NCBI GenBank assembly: GCA_033030425.1
Contig: JAUFSD010000002.1
Location: forward strand, 930,001-994,000
DNA: 64,000 nt
Reading direction: 5' to 3'
From: Verpa conica
Taxonomy: Eukaryota > Ascomycota > Pezizomycetes > Pezizales > Morchellaceae
Shown here: positions 33,563-43,640 of the stretch, one piece after another
Position numbering within the stretch: position 1 is the first letter of the stretch
How the letters are laid out: every line of letters begins with the position of its first letter
Made by a program: the position numbers and the translations under genes
The notes under the pieces: generated by a model
The model's database searches: none
Told to the model about the DNA's origin: nothing
What the model saw: only the letters and a program-made list of their open reading frames with translations

Positions 33563-36500
33563 ATATTAAAAGTCCCCACGGAAAAGAAAATTCTCTGCTG
33601 CTAAGACTAGAACGAAAGATGGATGAAGGAAAATGAAGAAAATATTTTTCGAGTCTCCTAGATGAAATGGTTCATTATTCAATCAGTCGGTTCAAATCTC
33701 GGCATTATCTTTGGTTTTTTACTTCTCTTTTTGTTTCCAACTCGGGGTCTTTGGGGGAGTTTGCTGTTTCTCTTGTCCTCTCCTTATCTCTTGATTTTTT
33801 TCTTAGTTACTCTTTTGCGGAGGGTTATTACGGTTGGTAATGAAGGGCATGTGTGGATGTCTGGCCGCGGGATCTGAAGGATATATTTATGCTTGATGAG
33901 TCCTGGTTGGAGTTGCACTGTGTTTTTATTCTTGTATTGTTCTCATTTCTTCCACTTGTTTTCATTTAGATGGATTGGTTGAAGACGGGCCTGTCTTGTG
34001 GTTTTTTTTTTTGTTTTGCATTGGTTCTCCCCTGTCCTCTCCGCTCCCGCCCCACCCCCTCCCTGCACCATTACCCATAAACTACCCTGGAAGAACAGCC
34101 TATTATACGATCATATATTCTACTTTTGTCGTTACGTCGTCATATGATATGATCTTTATGTTAACACATTGTCCCCTATCCCATGCTTCCCCTATCCTCT
34201 TACCATCGTCACATGAATCCGCATTTCCTATTTGTGCCTGTAACCATTTGTAACTGTTAATTAGCGTCTTTTACTTCTTTCCCCGTACTGTTTTTTGGGG
34301 GTCGTTTCTGGAAGAACCACTAAAACTCGTGATCGCATTGGATAGCTGGAATGTATCTTCATAAAATCTTGTAAATCCTTCAGTGAATTCCTCTACTTGG
34401 CCACATCTATGCCTGTAAGGAAGTTGCTCCATCACCTAACCTCGTAAAGCATTTTCACCTACCCTTACTCGGTTTCTTTACCTAGAAAGAGTTTGATAAC
34501 ACCTAGATTTTACTAGTAATGAAGTCTATGTATTATACTAGAATAAGTTTTTAGGGGTGGAGTTCATGTACTCATAGCTAAAGCGCTCATATAATTAATG
34601 TGGGAGGGGAAATGAGTTTTTTTTTTACGGCTAGATGTAGCCGGGATAGTTCTATAGTCACAGTAAATAAAATCGTCGCCCATTACTTGGGGGTCTTCGT
34701 ACAAACATGGACTCTATTACAGGTGACTGTCTATAGGAATATTATTTGTAGAAATATTCTTAGCAGGCAGCCCCTCAAAACGCCCTAGTAGACTATATCT
34801 GGAATGGTTCCTTCCAGATACTGCTGGAGTACTTATAGGAATACTCCCACTATATTGTGTTTGCATACCTGTTCGAGATTTCAAGCCCTAGAGGTCTAGC
34901 CATTAATAGAGAGAGACTTGGATTTCTAGTCTATATACGTATTCTTACTAATAATAAAGAGACCCATGTCAATTTGTTAGCCTTTGTATGTACCATCGTT
35001 ATTTGATATAGAAATATAGGCATCTTATACATGGAGTTGCTACCCCAAAGCTAAGGTTCCCACATTCAATAGGCTTCAGATATGGTATGAGGCTATAAAA
35101 ATCTTTTATAGGTATATGTGTACGTTCTTATCGATGTTTAAATGATGCTAAAAATAGATTTTTAAATCTTGTACTGGGGTGGGACGTGGGCGCTGGAAGT
35201 GACCTTTGGTTAATTTAATATTTTTCGGTTCTCTGGTTGCTAATAATGCTATCAATCGTCAACTTCCGGATCTATTAGTCGCTAACTATTTACCTCACTG
35301 ATTATGGAAGCGTAAATCGGTCAAAAGTATTTTTCCCACCGGTGGTCAATTTACGTGCTATTTTCACTGAATCCAGCACCCTGTATTTGAGTCAAAACTA
35401 ATCTATTGAGACAGGTGCTTAGACATTAGTGATAGTGACTTACTTTTCTAGTGGCTTAGTGACTTTGCCACCTAATTAAATTAACTAGTGCTAGTTAGGA
35501 GTATTTGACTTAAGTACAAGGTGCTGGAATCTAGCGTTTTTGTACTTTAATGACCACTGGTGGGGAAGATACTTTTGACCGATTTACGCTTCCATACACT
35601 GATATCGTCTTAACTATACTGCTTAGGGCGTATATATCGCTTGCTCAAGCCCTCATATACTACCTTGCTAGTGCTAACGGAGTATATCTATATATTGGAG
35701 ATCTAAGGGCAAACGAGATTAGTGGTACTAGAGGGCTGAAAATTAATGGGGTTAGTGACACTGATAAGTATATAATGGGCGTTCAGTGTGAAACAAAAAA
35801 AAACACTGAGACTAGCCAATGAGATTGCTTTAATATAACAGCGCATAAGGCCCGGTATCCTAATACTATTCTAGAATGCTTTAGTAGGACAAGATATATA
35901 GGGGTTAGCACAATAATAATAATGTCGGTTTATAGAATGCGAGAGCATTTGACCAATTAACAACATGGTGCTCCTGCCTTACAATCAGGACCTCTACTAC
36001 CCAAGGCAGTCATTGGACTACATCACTAAAAACCCGAAAGCCTCAAATGGTTGCAGATCTCAAGAAATCGCATGTAGGATATTCGCCTTGGAAGTCAGGA
36101 ACATAACCTTATTGTGTAACGTGGGGCACAAGCCACTAAGCTTGATAGGTGTAGCCTAGATTGAGGCTAGATGCACCCCTCCTTCCGAGTCCTTCGCGTT
36201 CCTCGACCTGCGAACAGCCGCGCCGCCTCTACATACTTCTCTTCAAGGACTTTCCTCCTGTCCTTTCCTGCCCTGTCCGGGAACAGCATCCTGCTGCATA
36301 CTCCGGTGCCACTCATCGCTACACAAAATCTGTCCCTAGAACAATTTGCGATACCTGGTCCCTGAGATAGGTAGAGATACATCCCTCAGCTTGCCCGATT
36401 AACAAGGAGAGCTCCCATACCACAACTCTCTTAACTGCTTCTGCTCTTCCTCAGCTCTTGTATCCTTCACTCCCTAGACTCTCCCACTTAAGATATATTC

Positions 36501-36772
36501 AAGGCGCGGGGAAACAGTGCTCCCGCGCTCTAAAGATTTTAACCAGTGAGAGAGGTACATAGACTCTAAGCAAGGATCAGTCGAAGCGAACCTCCATATC
36601 CTACCCAATTCCCCTTCCACGATATTCGCCTAAAATTATTAATCCTCGGGCAACGGAAAAGATAGTAAACACTTTTTTTTTTAAAAAAAAATAATCGATA
36701 CTACTGATCCTCCTGCATGGGATACTGCTCTCTCCCGGATTTCCTTCATAGCTCACAGCAAAAACTTCCACG
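33563..36772. other. Long AT-rich intergenic region
   Basis: More than 3 kb with no convincing gene. It holds the KAP95 3' flank with a T-rich stretch, a small hairpin near 34797-34820 (TATCTGGAA..TTCCAGATA), the 290-bp MITE at 35305-35594, a more GC-rich block at 36165-36370 without a supported frame, and the PAN3 leader. Confidence 0.5.
35305..35594. mobile_element. 290-bp MITE with TA target duplication
   Basis: The left end TGGAAGCGTAAATCGGTCAA continues to about 35347 and is matched in reverse complement by 35552-35594, with only a few differences over about 43 bp. TA flanks both ends (35303-35304 and 35595-35596). No transposase frame lies inside. Size, terminal inverted repeats and the TA duplication fit a non-autonomous Tc1/mariner-type MITE. 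Confidence 0.85.
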
Positions 36773-37551
36773 ATGACCGAACGACCATCAACGGCCACGG
36801 GCGGCAACCGTAATTTCAACCATCCCTTGGCTTCTCCGTTGAGGCCAAATACAAGTAATGGCCCCGGAATCTCTATTACTGGCGTTTCTCCGACAGGATC
36901 CAGAACTCCACCTCCGAATGAGAACCGCCGGTCTATCAGTGGAGCTTCATCCTCACCTCGGCCAAAGTCAAAAGGTCCGCTACATCCTAATTCCCTCAAA
37001 CTTAACTACACGGATATCCGCTGGTTTTGACACATGAATTAGAGTCTACGAATACCTTTTGTCGAAACATCACAATTTATGGTTACTGTCGCTACGAAGA
37101 TAAAGGTGGGAGGTGAAAAGAACTGTAGGCGTATATGGGTTACTGATGTGTTTTATACAGGTTGCGCATTTAATCACGATCCACACTCGCAGAAACAGCA
37201 GGCTAGTAGTGGACGAGGAAAATTCAATGTAGACTCACCTTCATTTACTCCAGCGACTCCTCCTAAGAAGACAATATCTCCAAATGTTGTGGATGCTGCT
37301 CCTTTTACTCCAGGGCGTAGTGCGGGTAATACACTGAGCAGGACAAACTCCGGGGCATCGCGAGCTGACGTGCTAGGAGCTGCGACACCTCCAGTTGCAC
37401 CTCAATTTCATGATCCTAACAATGGGTATGTCCATCTAATTTTCTAAGCTCACTGGGTGTTTTGTTGGCTGATTGTAGTTTGGAGAATAGTTATTCAATC
37501 CCTCATGTAGTTGATCACCAGCAGACCTACCAGCAATTACAGCAACAGCAG

Positions 37552-37595
<44 letters not shown>

Positions 37596-39544
37596 ACATG
37601 GATTTGATTCAATAGGGTTGGCGGAAAATGTATACTCGCCTACGAAATCACGGCGCAGGGCTAACAAAATGAAGACTGCTGCACCAAGCGCAATGAATGC
37701 ATATGAATTCTCGGTTGGGCAACCGGTGAATCCGTACGCACAAACTAGCGATATGTTTTTCCCGCAAACACAGGCCTATGCACCTCCGGTTGTGTCCCCC
37801 CCGTCACTTGCAACGAAATTTTTTTATAAAGAAGATTTTTGTTGACTGTTTAACCTCCCCTTATTTTAAAGCTCCCTTACCACCGTTACGCTCCTTTGGC
37901 CCCTTTTCCACAGAAACTTCAAGCCTTTCAAAGGAATATCCATGGATTCTTCATGTCCGATAATCTTAGAGAAGAGCTTCAAAGGAAGGCAGAAGTTACA
38001 TTGCAGTCTTTACCAGGTAATCCAATCTTTTTTCTCTTTGCTTGCATACCACCTAGGGTGAATGAAGGTTGACACGTGCCTCGATAAAGGGGTTTCTTCA
38101 ATCCTTCCTCCGACAGTCGAAGAATTTCATTCACTAGTACCACTAGATACATCAAACCAAAAGAACACGCATGTGTTTGGATATCCAAGTTGGGTTTATA
38201 AAGCCTTCTCTAATGAGGATGCTAATCCTTATGCACTCCGAAGAGTTGAGGGTAAGTTGTTCTTTGAAGTTGCGCCTAATTATGTGGGCCCTGACGGGTG
38301 GCGTTTGGTTCCGATATGTAGGGTTCCGATTAAACAACGAAGCCGATATAAGGATAATACAAAGATGGAAGAAAGTTTTGAGTGCAAACATAGTGACGAT
38401 CCATAATGCTTGGACCACTACAAAATTTGGAGATAGCTGTAAGTTTACCCGAGGCTTCTTCTGGCTCATTGTGTTTGGTGAGCTTGTGGGTGTTCGTGCC
38501 TAAGTATTGTTTTGCAGCTATCATCTTCGTCTATGATTATCACCCTTTATCGAAGACGCTGGCTGAGACTCACTTTGGGCCCACTCCAAGATACACTACC
38601 CCTCGACACGGACCTGTTGGACCGATAGTTCCAGAACAAGTACTATGGAGCTATATCGTCCAGATCGCATCCGCGCTAAAGGTGATTCATAGCGCAGGAC
38701 TTGCAGCGAGAGTAATTGAAGGGTCAAAGATATTAGTTACAAGCAAGATGCGGTATTTATACTAGTGTGAAAGTCTTGGGATACGGTTATCTAACGATGA
38801 GCAATAGAATACGCTTGAACTGCTGTGGTATCCTGGATGTGATTCACCCAGACACGATACGGACTCAAGATATGGTGCGGGAAGCCCAACTCGAGGACCT
38901 GGCACAGCTAGGCCGACTCATGCTTTCTGTCGCCTGTAATACCCCCTCCGCCCTTCAAAACTTCCAAAAAAGTATGGATTACATCGGAAGACATTATTCC
39001 TTGCAATTGCGTGACAGTATCTACTTTCTTGCAACAGGTACAACAAAGACCGTGGATGAGTTCATTAAGGCAATTGCCAATCAAGCATTTCAGAATTTTG
39101 ACAGTGCTCTGCACTACGAGGATTCGCTTGAGTCAGAGCTTTCACGAGAACTTGAAAATGGGCGGCTAGTTCGGCTCTTGTGCAAATTCGGTTTTATCAA
39201 TGAAAGGCCTGAGTTTGATCATGATCCAAGATGGAGTGAGACTGGTGATCGGTATTACCTGAAACTTTTCAGGGATTATGTCTTTCACTCAGTCGATGAA
39301 AACAACCAACCAGTGGTAGATATTGCACACGTTCTGAGCTGCTTGAATAAGTTAGATGCCGGTGTAGATGAGAGAATCATGCTGGTTTCTCGGGATAGTA
39401 TGAATTGTTTTGTTGTGACTTATAAGGAAGTATGTGTTTTGCCTCCGGCCTGTTCGATAAAGGTTTTAGGTAGCTGACAAAATAAAGTTGAAACGTCAAG
39501 TCGAAAATTGCTTCCAGGATCTTAACAAGAATAGTAGACGATAA
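36773..39544 (+). CDS. PAN3: PAN2-PAN3 deadenylation complex subunit PAN3
   Basis: Ten exons: 36773-36974, 37043-37105, 37161-37425, 37479-37788, 37872-38016, 38090-38251, 38322-38438, 38518-38752, 38802-39429, 39470-39544. Phases match and give 733 residues. A CCCH zinc finger near 74-94 (CRNITIYGYC..GCAFNH) spans exons 2 and 3. A glutamine tract (about 20 Gln) is coded at 37525-37598. The PAM2-to-pseudokinase linker and the pseudokinase follow, with FHSLVPLDTS, FGYPSWVYKAFS, FVYDYHPLSKTLAE and NRIRLNCCGILD. The C-terminal knob ends VADKIKLKRQVENCFQDL. PAN3 recruits PAN2 nuclease to poly(A)-binding protein for initial mRNA deadenylation. The acceptors of exons 5 and 6 were chosen by homology and phase and are the least certain. 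The last intron is only 40 bp. Confidence 0.9.
37525..37598 (+). repeat. CAG/CAA tract coding polyglutamine
   Basis: Mixed CAG and CAA codons encode about 20 consecutive Gln in PAN3, between the zinc finger and the pseudokinase. The mixture of two codons should limit replication slippage. Confidence 0.9.
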
Positions 39545-40050
39545 CCTATCCATATTATATGCTGGGTGAATGTCTATTAGGTAGAAGCCTTACAGGATAT
39601 CTAGATTTGGAAATACTTGATAGCCCTGAGGGGTGTATAGATTCCAGCAGGAACTTCTATAAGACAATTGTTTTTGTTTTTTTGTGAGTATATTGATCCT
39701 ATTTCTTTTCACAGATATGAATTAGTTCGGAGAAAGGAAGGTAGTTTTACGGTACGGAGTATTATATGTTTAATCTGTACCTCGCCTGTATTATTGGGAA
39801 CATTCCATGCTGTATCTTAGTATCAGTTCCTTTTCTTCTAGTGGTTTCAGTGCTGCATGTCTTTTTCAAAACAGCGCGCTGGGATTCTCTTATTCCCTTT
39901 TACATTTGTTTTGCATGTGCATTGAGTGTTTTGTAAAGGATACGCTTAGAGTGTACGGTATGATAACTACATCACTCCAAGATATGTTACTACAGATTCA
40001 TTAAATAATAGAGATTTATTTAGCCATCATTTTTAATTAGGAAGAAGTAG

Positions 40051-40064
40051 GATCCTAGGAAAAT
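40051..40064. repeat. LINE target-site duplication (left)
   Basis: GATCCTAGGAAAAT, identical to 40505-40518. Confidence 0.9.
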
Positions 40065-40504
40065 CTAGTCGAATGCCCACTCACCGAAAGCAGACGAAGA
40101 ATACTTCAGCGTGAGCTAGACAGGCCGGACGTTCCCATTACCCTAGATGACATACTGTATCCTACCGAAGAAAAGAATTGGACTTGGGGAGCATTGATGT
40201 GGAGAGAGTTTAAAAGGAAAAGCAAAGCGAGAAGAGAAGCAAGAGGAGAAGTCAGAGCAGAAGAGATAGAAAACAGAGAACGGGAAGAGGAATGGGGATG
40301 GGGCAACATGTGGGAAGAGGCAACGAGCAGCATACAGGGACAGATTGGAGGCGAAGAGGGAGAGTAGAAACGAGGAGACGATGTTAAAAGTGTTTTTGTT
40401 ATATTTTTGTTTTGTTTTATTATTTGTTGGATTTTAGTGCGGGTACCATAACCTCAGGGTTGCATGTACTTAAATGATAAATTCATTCATTCATTCATTC
40501 ATTC
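40065..40504 (+). mobile_element. 5'-truncated non-LTR retrotransposon (LINE)
   Basis: A 440-bp insertion bounded by perfect 14-bp duplications GATCCTAGGAAAAT (40051-40064 and 40505-40518). The plus strand reads in one frame VECPLTESRRRILQRELDRP and continues through ITLDDILYP and WTWGALMWREF to a Glu/Arg-rich end and a TAG at about 40366-40368. This resembles the extreme C-terminus of a Tad/I-type LINE ORF2, after the RNase H region. About 130 bp of 3' untranslated region follows and ends in an ATTC repeat tail. The rest of the element is missing, as expected for incomplete reverse transcription. Confidence 0.85.
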
Positions 40505-40518
40505 GATCCTAGGAAAAT
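40505..40518. repeat. LINE target-site duplication (right)
   Basis: Second copy of GATCCTAGGAAAAT, directly after the ATTC tail. Confidence 0.9.
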
Positions 40519-41450
40519 ATTTATATTCTGTCCCCTCTACAGCCTTAATCATGCTGGATCACTCGTGGGGGTACTATTAATTCGAGGGCGAAGAGTAAAT
40601 ACCCATGCATTCCCAAACCGGCTGTCAGGTTTGAACTTCTGGTAGTACTTAAACGATAAAGCAGTCACAAGATCTCCGACTTGTCAGTTTTCCAAAGCAG
40701 AGGACCTTTGCAGGCTGTCTGATTCTCGGCACAGTGCTATTGGCTGACCGGATCCTAGTCAACCCCTAGCATGTACCCAAAACCCCACCATCACCCCGGA
40801 TAAAGAGTTAACAACTCACAGTATCAAATTTGAAAGATTTTAACGGTGCGAAGAGGAAAAAACAAACCAACGTTCACATGGTTGTCTGTTACAGACTACA
40901 GTAGACAATAGCCGAGGAAATATAGCCAATAGTGTATGCTCAACCTGCGCACGCATATGCAGGAACAAGTTTTATATTCAGTTCTCCACCCAATCACTAC
41001 CAACCTAAGATATGACACGTTAACGTACCTGCGGCTAGTCTTGATTCCGTGTCATACTATTTCACAATTACATGTGTCTACCAGTGCTAGAGCTCAGGAT
41101 GGGATGTTTAGGGTAGCCAAACATTCGTGTGCACGACTATTTTTCCTCCATTGTGAGTTCTTGAATAGTATATTAAGTGGTAAGATTCCGTTAGGTCCGT
41201 AGAAATCCAGTCTTAAGTGTGAATATCGTTGACGACATTCCCACTATACTGACTCGCAGAGCTTTTCTTCTGGCAAGAAAACTTTATTAATTTTCTTTTA
41301 AGTAAGATCTATAAACCTTCAATGTCCCTTACATAACAACGAATTTTATAGACCTCTTTCTGATCATTGGTTTATTGATTGATTATTACAAACAGCACCC
41401 CTGATATTCTTAATTAATTTCTAAATTCACCACGCACTAAGACAGCAACT

Positions 41451-42452
41451 ATGATTTTTGCACTGTTTATTTGGAGAGTCTTTCTTCTCATATCGATCAT
41501 GGGAGCTCACCTAGTCTCTTCACATTCCTGGGTAAGATCATTTTATACAATCCTAATTACTTATATATAGACTTGTGGTTCTAATATCTACCTTCTACAC
41601 AGATCAGCTACGTTGAAGTCGAATCAAAGAAGGCCGTGGGATATATTAGAGCCTATAGTAAATTACTCTAACTTGAGAACCCCTAAACTACATGTTCGGA
41701 TTCTAACATCCTGGCAAAGTAAAAAATGATCCAAAAAATGATGAACACAACTCTTATGTGATGGAGTCCCCCAGCGCTTTAATATGTGGCCCCTATCAAC
41801 GGCAGGCTGTAAATAGCAATGCAGCACCCCGCCTCAAGGCAGCACCTGGAGATAGGGTGATCGGCTGGCACTTTGAAAACGGTCACGTAACGGATCCAGA
41901 TACCGTTGGAAGGTCTGGACGTACGTATTGGTTTGGTACAACTCAGCCTAATACGAAAGCTACAATAGGAGATATCCTTGGATGGAAGGACTATGGTGAT
42001 GAACTGAATGGACCAGGACAATACTTAGATGCCTCCATGTATGATGATGGGAAGTGTGCCGAAGCTAACACGACACCCATCTCAGCAAAAAGAGGAGTTG
42101 GTCCAAGTGGAGCAAATAGGCCTTGCAAGGATGGAGGGTTTGTAATCCCAGCGGGGCTGAAAGCTGGAAGTGTATACACAGTATACTGGGTTTGGGACTA
42201 TACAGGACATTTTCCTGAGAAACCTAATCACTATGAGGTTTGTTATAGCTATTTATTTACATTCTAGTTAAAGTAAGATGACTACTAATAATCCTTGCTA
42301 CGTAGTATTATTCTTCTTGTCTTGATATTGATATCGTTGCAGCCAGTGGTGGTGGGTCATTGGCTGGGTCATCGGCTGCGCCTGTGTCTGCATCCGTATC
42401 TGCTAGGCCAACAAACGTGTATAATGCACCCACACGGGCCTTTGGGAGCTGA
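41451..42452 (+). CDS. Secreted LPMO-like protein (DUF7492-type)
   Basis: Four exons (41451-41531, 41603-41657, 41720-42237, 42306-42452) give 266 residues. The N-terminus MIFALFIWRVFLLISIMGAH..VSS is a signal peptide whose likely cleavage leaves HSW as the mature end. A mature N-terminal His is the hallmark of a copper histidine brace. The body has PRLKAAPGDRVIGWHFENGH, YWFGTTQP, LDASMYDDGKCAEANTTPIS and YTVYWVWDYTG, and the last exon begins YYSSCLDIDIV. This layout resembles a fungal family I recall as DUF7492, related in fold to lytic polysaccharide monooxygenases; substrate unknown. The C-terminus is Ser/Ala-rich. The exon 2 to exon 3 junction was set by phase and is less certain. Confidence 0.7.
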
Positions 42453-43113
42453 TTCAGCGTAGGCATTTTTGCGGCCTCATGCCGCTCTAAATTTCATTAT
42501 TCAACCCTATATATCAAAGAGTTCCTATTATTTCCTTGATTTATCTACTACACTATCTTCTTTGTTTATATTTTAATAATTTATCATAGTATATTTTTTC
42601 TCGTTTATTCTATTCATGATTGTATTTAGCTAGGCAGGCCTTAATGATACGAAGTTATGGAATAAGTCAGCTGTATTTACACGAGTGATGACTCGTGAAC
42701 CTTGACCATTACAATGGCTTTTAGATAACATCGTACGTATAGTGACAGAGGAATTATACAACTTCCAGTTTACCCAATTATTAGGGCAATACCGGTTTAG
42801 CGTAAGTTTTGTGGTCGCGGGATGTATGCTGATAAATAATGTGCGTCAACAGTCTGCAATCAAGACAGATCATTAAATAGTAACCACTCAGTAGCTTATA
42901 AAACTCAGTATAAACGAATAAAGGACAAAAGAATCTGACCGCACTTTATCTGCAGAATTTCTAATCCTGTCTCATTTATGTCGTCCGTAATCCCCAATAC
43001 TCGATAGACTACAGCAGTATACACATTCTGGAGACAAGAAGGATAAAAAGAGAAACGCCAACACCCATAATTATCGAAAAATGCTTTTCCTAGAAGAACA
43101 TGGTATTCATATG
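42453..43113. other. Intergenic region
   Basis: About 660 bp between the converging stop codons of the LPMO-like gene and LSM7. It is AT-rich and presumably holds both 3' untranslated regions. No further feature is seen. Confidence 0.5.
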
Positions 43114-43640
43114 TTAACCCTCCTGTAAGAAAGGATTTTCGATTTGCTCGCTACCATCGATCGGGGAAATAAGTGTCAACATCGGGCCTCTCGCCACGAT
43201 TAGGCCTAGTTCACGTGTATGCTCATTTCCATCCTCATCTATAATGTTCAAAGGTAAGCAAGGCTACATCTTTGAAGTAAACAGCTTGAACTTAGATGAG
43301 GTACATGCCTCGCAGGTTTTCTTTGACATCGTCCAACACTAGATTCATCAACTGGTCATAACCTTTCAATATTCCAACAACTAGACAAAAGATCGATCAA
43401 TTAAACACCACAATCACCTAAAATGAAATGATAGAGCTTACCCTCCCTCCCTCCATTGAATTTGACGGTGATGGGTTTGTCCATGAATTTTGCTAGATCC
43501 AGAATGGCCTCGCGGGGCTTCCGTTCTTGCTGTTGGTCCCTATTATATGAACCCTGATTTCCTCCACCACGACTACCGCCTCTACCGCCACCACCAGGCC
43601 CACCACGACCTCTAAAATTTCCACGTTGTCTGTTGTCCAT
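43114..43640 (-). CDS. LSM7: U6 snRNA-associated Sm-like protein LSm7
   Basis: Three exons (43442-43640, 43309-43380, 43114-43238) give 131 residues. An RGG-type, Gly/Arg-rich N-terminal extension (MDNRQRGNFRGRGGPGGGG) precedes the Sm fold. Sm motif 1 has ILDLAKFMDKPITVKFNGGR and VVGILKGYDQLMNLVLDD; Sm motif 2 has ELGLIVARGPMLTLISP. LSm7 is part of the Lsm1-7 ring (mRNA decapping) and the Lsm2-8 ring (U6 snRNA stability). The second intron fits only as GC-AG (CGAG|GCATGT..TAG), giving KENLRDEDGNEHTRELGL; the nearby GT donor leads to a stop. The extension is longer than in yeast Lsm7 (115 residues). Confidence 0.92.

Larger units (their letters stand above)
39545..41450. other. Intergenic region with LINE insertion
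   Basis: Holds the PAN3 3' flank, the truncated LINE at 40065-40504 with its target duplications, and AT-rich DNA leading to the LPMO-like gene. Frames at 39807-40004 and 40936-41202 carry no motif I recognise. Confidence 0.5.

Noticed and set aside
40646..40660. A second LINE tail at TACTTAAACGATAAA
   Set aside because: It lacks the ATTC tail and flanking duplications, so the match is too short to support an insertion.
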